DNA of 19,037 nt from CAZQIC01 sp964593555 (GCA_964593555.1 CAZQIC010000095.1:1-19037); one strand, 5' to 3'. Shown: positions 7,273-14,400, counted from the first letter of the stretch. The notes: generated by a model from the letters alone, not told the origin. Numbers and translations: made by a program.

Positions 7273-7662
7273 TTAAATTAATTTATTTATAAAAAAAAGG
7301 TTAATAGTTTCAATAATAGAATTTTTGTTGAAAGGTTTTTCTATAAAATGATCCGCACCATGCTTAATGGCAGTCACATATTCTCCTTCCGACGCATACG
7401 CACTCATCATTACAATTTTCGCACCCGGCACGTTTTTCTTTATAAAGGGTATGAGGTTGTAGCCATTGCCATCACCCAAGTTAATATCAATGAAAGCCAT
7501 CGCTGGTATTGCACCATCAATTAGTTCCTCTGCTTCAGAATAGCTATTTGCGATTTTAACATTACATGAAAAATTCTTTATCAATACCGATTGTAAAATC
7601 ATTGTAATGGGCACTTCATCATCAATAACAAGTATGGTCGAAGGGTCGGCTATTTTTCCCAT
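7273..7662 (-). CDS. Single-domain response regulator (CheY-like)
   Basis: The ATG at 7662 gives a 129-residue protein; an in-frame TTG eight codons upstream is the alternative. It is a receiver without an output domain: acidic pair DDE at 14-16, phospho-acceptor D59 in FIDI, Ser87 at the conserved T/S position, and K109-P110. The loop after the Asp reads NLGDGNGY, a normal receiver loop. Stand-alone receivers of this type act as phosphate shuttles or sinks in phosphorelays, or bind partner proteins. It lies 20 bases before the NtrC-type gene on the same transcript, and across a divergent region from two histidine kinases, so it is plausibly an intermediate or competitor within the same circuit. 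Its 5' leader, about 150 bases, contains two hairpins. Confidence 0.93.
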   Translation of the reverse strand: MGKIADPSTILVIDDEVPITMILQSVLIKNFSCNVKIANSYSEAEELIDGAIPAMAFIDINLGDGNGYNLIPFIKKNVPGAKIVMMSAYASEGEYVTAIKHGADHFIEKPFNKNSIIETINLFFINKLI

Positions 7663-7722
7663 AATTTTTACAGTTCTAATATACAAAGAATATAAACTTA
7701 CTAAATGAAACCTTTATATATA

Positions 7723-7750
7723 TAAGAGGGAAGGCAAGCCTTCCCTCTTA
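7723..7750 (-). promoter_or_regulatory. Perfect 13-bp hairpin in the regulator-operon leader
   Basis: Arms at 7723-7735 and 7738-7750 are perfectly complementary (core GAGGGAAGGC / GCCTTCCCTC) around a two-base loop. No T-run follows on either strand, so it does not look like a classical terminator. It sits about 60 bases before the ATG of the small response regulator. Confidence 0.7.
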
Positions 7751-7789
7751 AATCATAAATGGCAAATGCCCCATGAGCCACTATGATTT
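7750..7789. promoter_or_regulatory. Second hairpin abutting the first; T-rich tail on the plus strand
   Basis: AAATCATA (7750-7757) pairs with TATGATTT (7782-7789), and inside it TGGC (7760-7763) pairs with GCCA (7777-7780). On the plus strand it is followed by TTATTTA, as in an intrinsic terminator, but no plus-strand gene ends here. On the minus strand it lies in the leader of the regulator operon, directly before the 13-bp hairpin. Confidence 0.5.
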
Positions 7790-7818
7790 TTATTTATCAG
7801 TTGAAAACACTTATATAA

Positions 7819-7847
7819 CAAACTTATTTGTCAATCCTTATAGCAAA
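7819..7847 (-). promoter_or_regulatory. Bacteroidota primary-type promoter of the regulator operon
   Basis: The minus strand carries TTTG (7847-7844), 17 bases, then TAAGTTTG (7826-7819), matching the TTTG / TAnnTTTG consensus of Bacteroidota housekeeping promoters, with slightly short spacing. Transcription would start near 7812 and give a leader of about 150 bases with two hairpins. Confidence 0.5.
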
Positions 7848-8172
7848 ATAATGCCAATTTAAAATAGTCCCAATTTTGCTTGAAATTGCCTATTTACTTA
7901 AAGGTATATGGAAATTTTTCCTCATTGGTGTGGAATTAACAACACACCCGCATACATTATGCCCTTTATTTATCTCTTTAAATGGCCATTATTCTTCTGG
8001 TATGATTTTTAGACGATACATTTAAAAAGCTGAACGCTTATTAATATCCCGGTACACTTCCCGTTGTTTAGAAGGAATGTGCATTTAAAAAGACTACCAT
8101 ATCATTTTGCTTTCATAACTAAACCGGCAACTAAATTACAATTGGACAATTATATCCTTATGGGTATTTATA

Positions 8173-8180
8173 TATCTTTG
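8173..8180 (+). promoter_or_regulatory. TAnnTTTG -7 box of the kinase operon
   Basis: TATCTTTG matches the Bacteroidota -7 consensus exactly and lies 24 bases before the TTG start codon. No good TTTG -33 element is present at the usual distance, so activation by a regulator is possible. Confidence 0.4.
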
Positions 8181-8204
8181 AACAAATAATTTTGGTCATA
8201 TCTC

Positions 8205-9980
8205 TTGAAAAACAAAAGTTATAATATTATTTTCTGTCTTTCGATATTAATTATTATAGGAGCAACTTTTCTTTCACTGTATCTTTTAAGACAAGCGCAG
8301 CAATATAAATTTTGGGCAAATCGTAAACAGCAAATTGAAATACACTTAAACAGTATTCTACAAAACCTCTTTGAAATAGAAGCTTCAAGATATGGCTATG
8401 AAATATCCAATAACAAAAAAGTATTAGAAGCCAATACTACACCTTCAGAAAATTTAAAAAAGGAACTCAGTTCCATAACCTCATTTTCAAAAGGCATTCC
8501 CGAGCGGGACATACACACTGATTCTCTGAAAAAATTAATCAATAAATATCTTATAACCATTGATTTAAAAAACACAAACCTTAGAGATAAAAATTCAATT
8601 GAAATTGGAGAAAATCTAATAGGCGCAATCAGGGACCAGGTAGCAATGATAATCTCAGCCGAGCAAAAAATCATGAATGGCAGAACAAAGAATTTAGCGA
8701 CCTATGATTACCGATCTCTTATTTCTGTTGCAATTGCAGGATTGCTTACGCTAATTGTTATATCGTTGGGATTTGTGAAATTAAAAAGAGAGATTTATTA
8801 CAAAGAACTGGCGCTGCTGGAAAGGCTTGAAGCAGTGGAGGTTTTGGAAGAAAGTGAGTTGCGATACAGAAATCTTAATGAATCATCAAACGATGCAATA
8901 ATTATTGCCGATGATTCCGGAAATATTATTTCATGGAACCCTTCGGCGGCCAACGTGTTTGGGTATGGTGAGATGGAAGTAATCGGATCACCGTTAAATA
9001 TTATTATGCCCCAAAAATATAAGGAAGCTCATAACAAAGGTTTACAGCAACTAAAATATAGCGGAAGTGGCAGTAAAATGATAGGCCAGCGACTAGAATT
9101 ATCAGGAAGAAACAAATCAGGTAAAGAATTTCCAATTGAGATCACCCTTGGCCATTGGCATATAAATAACAAACATTTTTTTAGCGGTGTAATTCGCGAC
9201 ATTAGTGAGCGTAAGAAAAGTGAAAAAAAGCATGCAAGGCTGGTAGAGAATTTGAAGCGGAGTAACCAGGATCTTGAACAATTTGCTTACGTTGCGTCTC
9301 ACGACTTACAAGAACCACTTCGCAAAATTCAATCCTTTGGCGAAAGGGTCATTAACAAACACTCATCTGAAATAAGTGCGCAGGGCCAGGAGTATATATC
9401 CCGTATGATGGAGGCGGCTAACCGTATGCATGTCCTGATTGAAGACTTACTCTCCTTTTCCGTTGTATCAAGAAATGCAGAGAGCAAAGAAAACATACAG
9501 CTTCAAACAGTTCTTGACAGAGTAAAAGACGATTTACAGGTAAAGATCACAGAAACAAAAACTATAATAAACTCTGCCCCTCTTCCGGAATTAAAAAAAG
9601 CAAGCTTCATTCAGTTAACTCAACTTTTTTCCAACATAATAAACAACGCAATAAAATTCCAGAAAGCAGGTAACAATCCCGTCATAAATATCGAAGTAAA
9701 AAATGTCCAGGGCAAAGATGTTAAGTCGAAGGAAACTAGTGTATCCTCAGGTAAAACTTATTTGGAAATAAAAGTCAACGATAACGGAATAGGATTTGAC
9801 AATAAATACACAGATAAAATATTCACAATTTTTCAACGCTTGCACGGCCGAAGCGAATATGCCGGTACAGGAATAGGCTTGGCCGTTTGCAAGAAAATAT
9901 GTGAAAACCATGATGGGTTTATTACCGCGAATGGCAGACCCAATGAAGGTTCTACATTTATAATATATCTACCACAATAA
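8205..9980 (+). CDS. Membrane histidine kinase with CHASE3 and PAS domains
   Basis: The 591-residue protein starts at a TTG: there is an in-frame stop at 8187 and no suitable ATG for more than 140 codons. A membrane helix at about 8-28 and another at about 172-192 bracket an extracytoplasmic helical CHASE3-like sensor (about 30-170). A PAS domain follows (about 217-335, with WNPSAANVFGY and ending GVIRDISERK). The dimerisation domain has phospho-acceptor H366 in FAYVASHDLQEPLRK. The ATPase domain has the N box near 477-482, DNGIG at 526-530, an F box around 539-548 and GTGIGLA at 554-560. All catalytic motifs are intact. It should sense an envelope or periplasmic cue and autophosphorylate. 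The gene ends eight bases before a second kinase and is divergent from two response regulators, its likely partners. It carries no receiver of its own. Confidence 0.95.
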   Translation: MKNKSYNIIFCLSILIIIGATFLSLYLLRQAQQYKFWANRKQQIEIHLNSILQNLFEIEASRYGYEISNNKKVLEANTTPSENLKKELSSITSFSKGIPERDIHTDSLKKLINKYLITIDLKNTNLRDKNSIEIGENLIGAIRDQVAMIISAEQKIMNGRTKNLATYDYRSLISVAIAGLLTLIVISLGFVKLKREIYYKELALLERLEAVEVLEESELRYRNLNESSNDAIIIADDSGNIISWNPSAANVFGYGEMEVIGSPLNIIMPQKYKEAHNKGLQQLKYSGSGSKMIGQRLELSGRNKSGKEFPIEITLGHWHINNKHFFSGVIRDISERKKSEKKHARLVENLKRSNQDLEQFAYVASHDLQEPLRKIQSFGERVINKHSSEISAQGQEYISRMMEAANRMHVLIEDLLSFSVVSRNAESKENIQLQTVLDRVKDDLQVKITETKTIINSAPLPELKKASFIQLTQLFSNIINNAIKFQKAGNNPVINIEVKNVQGKDVKSKETSVSSGKTYLEIKVNDNGIGFDNKYTDKIFTIFQRLHGRSEYAGTGIGLAVCKKICENHDGFITANGRPNEGSTFIIYLPQ

Positions 9981-9988
9981 CAAAAAAA

Positions 9989-11449
9989 ATGCCTTTTCAA
10001 AAAAAAATTTACAATATTTTAATGATCGATGATGATGAAGGAGATTATTTTCTTGTCAACGAATATATTAAGGAAGTAAATGGCAATTATTCTCTGGAGT
10101 GGGTTTCAGACTTTAATGAGGGAATGAAAAAACTGAGGGAATGCAAGCATGACCTATACCTGATTGACCATTTGCTCGGAGCAGGAACCGGAATCGACCT
10201 TATAAAAGAAGGAGTTAAAAAAGGATGTAAATCGCCAATGATCCTTTTAACAGGAATGGGAAACAGGGAAGTTGATGTTGAGGCCTTGCGAGAGGGTGCA
10301 GCTGATTATTTTCCAAAATCGCAATTGACCCCCGACACACTTGATCGTTTACTCAGGCATGTAATCCAACGTTATGAAAACAAATTACTGTATGAGCAGC
10401 AGCAGTTGATGTTTAAAACACTTTTCGAGCAAAGTAACGATCCTATATTTATTGTTACTGAAGAATGGAGATACAAAGAAGTTAATGATTCTTTCATAAA
10501 CATCTTTGCCATATCACCTGATAATTTTCATAGTAAAAATTTGTCAGCTATTTTTGAGCGAAAAGATGACTTTTTTGATTTCCAGCAGCACCTTCATATA
10601 AATGGAAGTGTTCAAAACTATTCTGTTAATTTACTTGCTTCAGATGGAAGTATAAAAATTGCCCTACTATCTTCTTCTCCGCTTTATGATTCAAGCAAAG
10701 AAAAAATTACCGGCTTTCAGGGAACGGTAAGAGATATCACGCAACTAAAAAAAGCGGAAAGAGAAATTATGATGGCCGAACAGGTAAGTATGACTGGACG
10801 GATGGCCCGCATCATGGCACATGAAGTTCGCAACCCGTTAACCAACATTAGCCTCGCAAGTGATCAGCTATTGGATGAGATAGGTACAATTTCCAACAAA
10901 GAGGATTCCATTATCTTCATCGACATAATAAAAAGAAATACTACCCGGATAAATAAGCTAATAGGCGACCTTCTCAATATAACCAGGAATGCAAAACTTA
11001 TTATGTCTCCCTACCCTATCGAAAATGTTTTGGAAGAAGTGTTACGCTTTTCGAAGGACAGGATTATTTTGAAAAACATAAAACTTAACACACATGGCCT
11101 TGAGAACAAAACAATTGTGGAAATAGATCCTGAACGGATGAAGATCGCATTTACAAATATTATTACCAATGCAATCGAAGCGATGGAAATCTCTGAAACA
11201 AGACAACTTGAAGTAAGCTGCTCAATGGCGAAAGACAGTTGTTGTATTAAAATTTCTGATACCGGAACCGGAATGGATGAGGAGACAAAACGAAATATGT
11301 TTGAGCCATTCTACACAAAAAGAAGCGGAGGTATGGGTCTTGGAATGACTGCTGTTAACAATATTATAACACAGCATAAGGGCGCAATTACCGTAGAAAG
11401 CGAAGAAGGAAAAGGAACAACCTTTATTATCGAATTACTAATAAATTAA
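9989..11449 (+). CDS. Hybrid receiver-PAS-histidine kinase
   Basis: The 486-residue protein has an amino-terminal receiver (about 8-125): acidic residues D14-D16, phospho-acceptor D60 in LID, T88 and K110. A PAS domain lies at about 140-255 (ending GFQGTVRDITQLKKAE). The kinase core has H278 in MAHEVRNPLTN, N box with N390 and N394, DTGTGMD at 424-430, FEPFYT at 438-443 and GGMGLGM at 447-453. The DHp and ATPase sequences resemble NtrB-type kinases, the usual partners of NtrC-type regulators. There is no membrane segment, so it is soluble. Starting eight bases after the CHASE3 kinase gene, it is almost certainly co-transcribed. A likely scheme, inferred only, is that the membrane kinase phosphorylates D60, which gates H278 transfer to the NtrC-type regulator encoded across the divergent region. 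Confidence 0.95.
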   Translation: MPFQKKIYNILMIDDDEGDYFLVNEYIKEVNGNYSLEWVSDFNEGMKKLRECKHDLYLIDHLLGAGTGIDLIKEGVKKGCKSPMILLTGMGNREVDVEALREGAADYFPKSQLTPDTLDRLLRHVIQRYENKLLYEQQQLMFKTLFEQSNDPIFIVTEEWRYKEVNDSFINIFAISPDNFHSKNLSAIFERKDDFFDFQQHLHINGSVQNYSVNLLASDGSIKIALLSSSPLYDSSKEKITGFQGTVRDITQLKKAEREIMMAEQVSMTGRMARIMAHEVRNPLTNISLASDQLLDEIGTISNKEDSIIFIDIIKRNTTRINKLIGDLLNITRNAKLIMSPYPIENVLEEVLRFSKDRIILKNIKLNTHGLENKTIVEIDPERMKIAFTNIITNAIEAMEISETRQLEVSCSMAKDSCCIKISDTGTGMDEETKRNMFEPFYTKRSGGMGLGMTAVNNIITQHKGAITVESEEGKGTTFIIELLIN

Positions 11450-11514
11450 AAGCATTTAATTTATTAATTGCAAGTTGACAATAGTGCTACTTTTCCTGCT
11501 CCTTATTTTTTTAA

Positions 11515-11964
11515 CTATTTCTTATTATCAACCGTAAATTCTTTCAACGATTTACCAAGATCATCCATATCATGTTCAAACTCCCGCTGAAATTCCTGCC
11601 ATTTGTCTTTACCATCATATTGGAAACTTTTCATCTTTGCCTTTAATCCATTATTCCTTTCCTCGAGTTCTCCGATCCTTTTATTGTACTCTACTTTGGT
11701 TTTTGAGTCAGCCTTATTTGCTTCTTCTTTTAATTCGGCAATGGTTAAATCATATTGGCTCATTCTATTTTCATTCTCCAATTGATATTGCCTATACTCC
11801 TCCCTTGCAGCCTCGGCATCATTTTCGGCCTCTTTCAAATCATCCTGTGCATCCTGAACTTTTTCATCTGCATTTTCAGCTTTTTTTTCTGCTCTTTCTT
11901 CACAAGAAATTAAAATTGCAACCACAGCAGTCATTGCAAATAATGTTTTAATATTTTTTGTCAT
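11515..11964 (-). CDS. Coiled-coil lipoprotein
   Basis: The 149-residue product begins with a lipoprotein signal peptide (basic tip, hydrophobic core, AILISC with the lipidated Cys at 21). The mature part is almost entirely helical and charged. Residues about 24-60 repeat Ala/Glu/Asp heptads (KKAENADEKVQDAQDDLKEA), and 60-115 form a second long Leu/Glu/Lys coiled coil. The last 30 residues are acidic (EFEHDMDDLGKSLKEF). This looks like a periplasmic helical rod anchored in the envelope. I do not assign a named family. A TGGCATG box with correct GG-N10 spacing precedes it by about 45-60 bases, and it is convergent with the hybrid kinase gene (65 bases between the stops). Confidence 0.8.
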   Translation of the reverse strand: MTKNIKTLFAMTAVVAILISCEERAEKKAENADEKVQDAQDDLKEAENDAEAAREEYRQYQLENENRMSQYDLTIAELKEEANKADSKTKVEYNKRIGELEERNNGLKAKMKSFQYDGKDKWQEFQREFEHDMDDLGKSLKEFTVDNKK

Positions 11965-12008
11965 AATAATAGAGTTTTAAATTATCTCAAATATTTATAA
12001 TGTTCGTG

Positions 12009-12024
12009 TCAAAACACATGCCAC
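12009..12024 (-). promoter_or_regulatory. Sigma-54-like promoter of the coiled-coil lipoprotein gene
   Basis: The minus strand reads GTGGCATG-TGTT-TTGA. GG-N10 spacing is exact, -24 is good, and the -12 element is TTGA rather than TTGC. Expected transcription start is near 11998, about 34 bases before the ATG. Confidence 0.5.
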
Positions 12025-12160
12025 ATAAAAAACAATGCAAAAAGCTTTTTTCCCGTTTTCAGTGGGGCAGAATGTTCATTTTACGAGAAAAAAAATACAC
12101 ACATATCATTTTGACATTGTCTGCCGGATGTTATTATTTAAACCATCTTATCAATTTATG

Positions 12161-12178
12161 CTGGCATGTCTATTGCGT
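12161..12178 (+). promoter_or_regulatory. Sigma-54 (-24/-12) promoter of the SDR gene
   Basis: The site reads CTGGCATG-TCTA-TTGCGT, with GG at 12163-12164, ten bases, then GC at 12175-12176. This fits the YTGGCACG-N4-TTGCW consensus with one change in the -24 half and one at its end. Start of transcription would be near 12188 and the ATG is at 12198. Confidence 0.75.
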
Positions 12179-12197
12179 ATAGTTTCAAAAATTTATT

Positions 12198-13064
12198 ATG
12201 CAAAAAGGAAAACCAAAAAAGAGACTGCGTAAGCCTCAACACCAAAACCGTCCAGGAACAGAATCAGAAATGGCTCCTCGGCCTATTTATGACGATAAAA
12301 CTAAGTTTGGAACAGGAAAACTTAAGGGTAAGATTGCACTAATTACAGGTGGGGACAGTGGAATTGGAAAGGCAGTGGCCATTCTTTTTGCAAAGGAAGG
12401 TGCAAACATAGCTATAGTATATTTAAGTGAAAAGAAGGATGCCTTGGATACAAAAAAAATAATAGAAAATTCTGGTTCAAATTGTCTCCTAATAAAAGCA
12501 GACATCGGCAGGGAGCAAAACTGTAAAAGTGCAATAGCAAAATGTATTAAAAAATTTGGAAGAATAGATGTATTGGTAAACAACGCTGCTATTCATTTTG
12601 AAAATAAAGAATTCGGCCTAATTACGACACAGCAGTTACTTAAAACATTTCAAACAAACATTTTTTCCTTTTTCTGGATTACAAAATATGCACTTAAGCA
12701 TTTATCCCCAGGCAGTTCAATAATAAACAGCTCTTCAGTAACAGCTTATCGCGGAAGTGGAAGGCTAATAGAATATGCAAGCACTAAAGGAGCAATAATT
12801 AGTTTTACCAGAAGTCTTTCGGCCAACCTTATTGATAAAAATATTAAAGTGAATGCGGTAGCACCCGGGCCGGTTTGGACCCCATTAATTGCCTCCAGCT
12901 TTAAACCCAAAAAAGTTGCGGATTTCGGAAGTGAAGTTCCAATGGGTCGCGCGGCACAACCTGTTGAAATAGCACCCTGTTACTTATTTCTTGCTTGTAA
13001 TGATTCTTCATACATGACAGGCCAGACACTTCATCCAAATGGAGGAGAAATTATCAATGGATAA
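12198..13064 (+). CDS. SDR-family oxidoreductase (YghA/YhxD type)
   Basis: The 288-residue protein has the long amino-terminal extension of the YghA/YhdF/YhxD subgroup (basic KGKPKKRLRKPQ, then the conserved QHQNRPGTESEMAPRP), followed by a Rossmann fold: TGGDSGIG at 50-57, NNAA at 128-131, catalytic Ser at about 180, and Y193-x-x-x-K197 in YASTK. PGPVWTPL at 223-230 is the usual substrate-loop motif of the group. Family members are NAD(P)-dependent and often stress-induced; the physiological substrate is unknown, although aldehydes or alcohols are usually suggested. It is the only gene on this strand between the kinase operon and the permease gene, and it has the clearest sigma-54 promoter in the window, so it is a strong candidate target of the NtrC-type regulator. 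Confidence 0.95.
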   Translation: MQKGKPKKRLRKPQHQNRPGTESEMAPRPIYDDKTKFGTGKLKGKIALITGGDSGIGKAVAILFAKEGANIAIVYLSEKKDALDTKKIIENSGSNCLLIKADIGREQNCKSAIAKCIKKFGRIDVLVNNAAIHFENKEFGLITTQQLLKTFQTNIFSFFWITKYALKHLSPGSSIINSSSVTAYRGSGRLIEYASTKGAIISFTRSLSANLIDKNIKVNAVAPGPVWTPLIASSFKPKKVADFGSEVPMGRAAQPVEIAPCYLFLACNDSSYMTGQTLHPNGGEIING

Positions 13065-13079
13065 CTTATCTAAATAAAA

Positions 13080-13110
13080 AATCGTTCCTGATTATTAACC
13101 AGAAACGATT
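13080..13110 (-). terminator. Intrinsic terminator of the Cys-rich gene
   Basis: On the minus strand AATCGTT-t-CTG pairs with CAG-g-AACGATT around a nine-base loop, followed directly by TTTTTTATTTA. The T-run lies only on the minus strand, so it serves the gene at 13158-13487; the hairpin may also protect the SDR mRNA end. Confidence 0.7.
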
Positions 13111-13157
13111 GGCCACCCTAAAAGGCAGGTATATATAGAGGTTGTCTTATCGCATCA

Positions 13158-13487
13158 TCAATGACTAACAACACCGCATTCAACCGCACATATTTTTATT
13201 GCCTCTGCACATTCTTTGCAGCCATTTATTTTATCCTCATATTTTTGAGACTCCGTGAGACATTCTAAGCAAACCTCTCTGCAAAGTTTACAAATATCTA
13301 TCCTGAATTTAGAATTTCTTAACAATGAACTTTGAGCAAGCTGACACATTTCGATGCATTCGGTATGCACATTAATAAAATGCTGATCCATGGGGAAACT
13401 TTTCGTTGCCACCATACATTGCTTACAGGCATCTATACAATCAATAAGAGCTGTTATACAACTATCGTCTATTGCCACTTGTCCCAT
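13158..13487 (-). CDS. Cys-rich four-helix-bundle copper-binding (Csp/DUF326-like) protein
   Basis: The 109-residue product has 14 cysteines at 10, 17, 21, 24, 44, 48, 66, 69, 73, 76, 90, 93, 100 and 104. Most are spaced three or four apart, so they line one face of each of four helices. This is the pattern of copper-storage (Csp) and DUF326 proteins, in which inward-facing thiolates hold many Cu(I) ions within a four-helix bundle. The length fits the family and there is no signal peptide, so it should act in the cytoplasm, as Csp3 does. It has an intrinsic terminator downstream and no copper transporter or copper sensor next to it. It probably buffers copper or other soft metals under stress; metal specificity is inferred from the family. 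Confidence 0.9.
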   Translation of the reverse strand: MGQVAIDDSCITALIDCIDACKQCMVATKSFPMDQHFINVHTECIEMCQLAQSSLLRNSKFRIDICKLCREVCLECLTESQKYEDKINGCKECAEAIKICAVECGVVSH

Positions 13488-13623
13488 GATTAATTTTTTT
13501 TATTTATAAAAAATCAAAAGAAGTGGGAGCCGAGGTAAAGAATACCAAAAAGACAGAATTATACCCCTTAACTATATAAAACATCTACAGCTCCCGCAAC
13601 TTTCAAATAATAATTACCAATAA

Positions 13624-13977
13624 TTACTTTTGCTTTCTTGTGAATCTATCATCCTCGTCAGATGATCCAACAATTTGAGCATCTTTTTCTTCCACATCCT
13701 GTTCCTCTTCAGCAACAAAATTTTCTTTTTCTGAAGAATTATCTTGGTTTCCATTAGTTGGTCTTTGGTTCCTAGAATCTTCCTTTTTTTCTGTTCCGTT
13801 TGTCAGATTTGTTTTGCCTTCCTTGTTAGCAGGAGACTGGTTTTCATTGTGTGTTCCACGCTCTTCTGTTTTGTTTGCAGAATTTGTTTTATTTTGAGTC
13901 TCAGTAGTTCCTCTTTCATTTTTTTCTTCTGTTTCAGGCTTATTAGCTTGATTTGTTTTGTTAGTTGGAGTTTTCAT
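13624..13977 (-). CDS. Acidic, repetitive, intrinsically disordered protein
   Basis: The 117-residue product is almost entirely Asn, Lys, Glu, Thr, Gln and Asp, with no hydrophobic core. Two imperfect repeats stand out: NKTNQANK at 6-13 with ERGT at 21-24, and NKTNSANK at 29-36 with ERGT at 39-42; fainter NK/TN words continue to about residue 80. The C-terminal 30 residues are strongly acidic (EEEQDVEEKD) and end with the basic DRFTRKQK. I do not recognise a family. The composition resembles hydrophilin-type stress proteins, and it sits between CsbD and a copper-binding protein gene. The low complexity makes similarity searches unreliable. The start ATG is the first in the frame and no signal peptide is present. 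Confidence 0.75.
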   Translation of the reverse strand: MKTPTNKTNQANKPETEEKNERGTTETQNKTNSANKTEERGTHNENQSPANKEGKTNLTNGTEKKEDSRNQRPTNGNQDNSSEKENFVAEEEQDVEEKDAQIVGSSDEDDRFTRKQK

Positions 13978-14074
13978 AATTTTTTTGGTTTTTGTTAACT
14001 TATTTAATTGTTATCTCTTGTCTGCCGGATCATGCAGCTTAAAATAAATAATCCTAATTCAATACTTTGAATAA

Positions 14075-14287
14075 CTATTCAAATTTGCAATTATCAATAA
14101 ATTTATTTATCGACTCCTTTCCTTCTCCTGTTCTTTTTTGTATGCGACCAATTAATTCATCTTCCTTACCTTCCTCGTATGCTAAATCGTTATCTGTCAA
14201 TTTTCCGTATTGACTTTTTAGTTTTCCCTTTAGGATATTCCAATTACCCTTTATTTTGTCGGTTGTCGAACTTTTTGTTAATTCCAT
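14075..14287 (-). CDS. CsbD-family stress protein
   Basis: The 70-residue protein matches CsbD over its whole length: TTDKIKGNWNILKGKLKSQYG, where W-x-x-x-K-G-K-x-K is the family signature, then LTDNDLAYEEGKEDELIGRIQ and the RTGEGKESINKFID ending. CsbD proteins are small, hydrophilic and strongly induced in stationary phase and general stress (Bacillus csbD is sigma-B dependent; E. coli YjbJ is a homologue); the molecular role is unknown. A TTGGCATA box lies about 55-70 bases upstream. A hairpin at 14373-14400 separates it from the Mla operon, so it is probably its own transcription unit. Confidence 0.95.
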   Translation of the reverse strand: MELTKSSTTDKIKGNWNILKGKLKSQYGKLTDNDLAYEEGKEDELIGRIQKRTGEGKESINKFIDNCKFE

Positions 14288-14342
14288 TTGAGTTTTTTTT
14301 ATTATTAAACTGAATAAATTCTGTATACTTTAGTTTAGTATA

Positions 14343-14358
14343 TCTAAGAATATGCCAA
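14343..14358 (-). promoter_or_regulatory. Sigma-54-like box upstream of csbD-like gene
   Basis: The minus strand reads TTGGCATA-TTCT-TAGA. GG-N10-GA spacing is correct but the -12 half has two mismatches to TTGC. Its first half is nearly identical to the lipocalin-operon box (TATTGGCATATyCTT). Confidence 0.4.
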
Positions 14359-14372
14359 TAATTCAATAAAAT

Positions 14373-14400
14373 TTTATCTCCGGAAACGCCTGAAGATAAA
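14373..14400 (-). terminator. Putative terminator of the Mla operon
   Basis: TTTATCT (14373-14379) pairs with AGATAAA (14394-14400), with a further GG/CC pair inside. On the minus strand it is followed by ATTTTATT. It lies about 75 bases after the stop of the MCE-domain gene. Confidence 0.4.

Larger units (their letters stand above)
7663..8204. other. Divergent regulatory region between the regulator operon and the kinase operon
   Basis: This 542-bp stretch has no convincing gene. It holds a primary-type promoter for the leftward regulator operon (7819-7847), two abutting hairpins in that transcript's leader (7723-7789), a small dyad GGTGTG/CACACC with arms at 7927-7932 and 7943-7948, an eleven-base direct repeat CATTTAAAAAG at 8019-8029 and 8082-8092, and a TATCTTTG box at 8173-8180 in front of the kinase gene. 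A TTGGCATT-ATT-TTGC sequence at about 7841-7857 faces the regulator operon but has one base too few between GG and GC for sigma-54. Confidence 0.6.

Noticed and set aside
4062..7770. Shared 10-mer GGCAAATGCC at 4062-4071 and 7761-7770
   Set aside because: It is a short near-palindrome in two unrelated non-coding spots; two copies of a 10-mer are expected by chance in this length.
7841..7857. TTGGCATT-ATT-TTGC facing the regulator operon, as a ninth sigma-54 promoter
   Set aside because: Both halves look good, but only nine bases separate GG and GC, where sigma-54 requires ten. The overlapping TTTG/TAAGTTTG promoter explains the region better.
12000..12232. Two short plus-strand frames before the SDR gene
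   Set aside because: They overlap two promoter sites and the start of the SDR gene, and encode no recognisable sequence.
13523..13597. Inverted pair GTGGGAGC / GCTCCCGC
   Set aside because: The loop would be 59 bases with one wobble pair and no T-run; chance is as likely.
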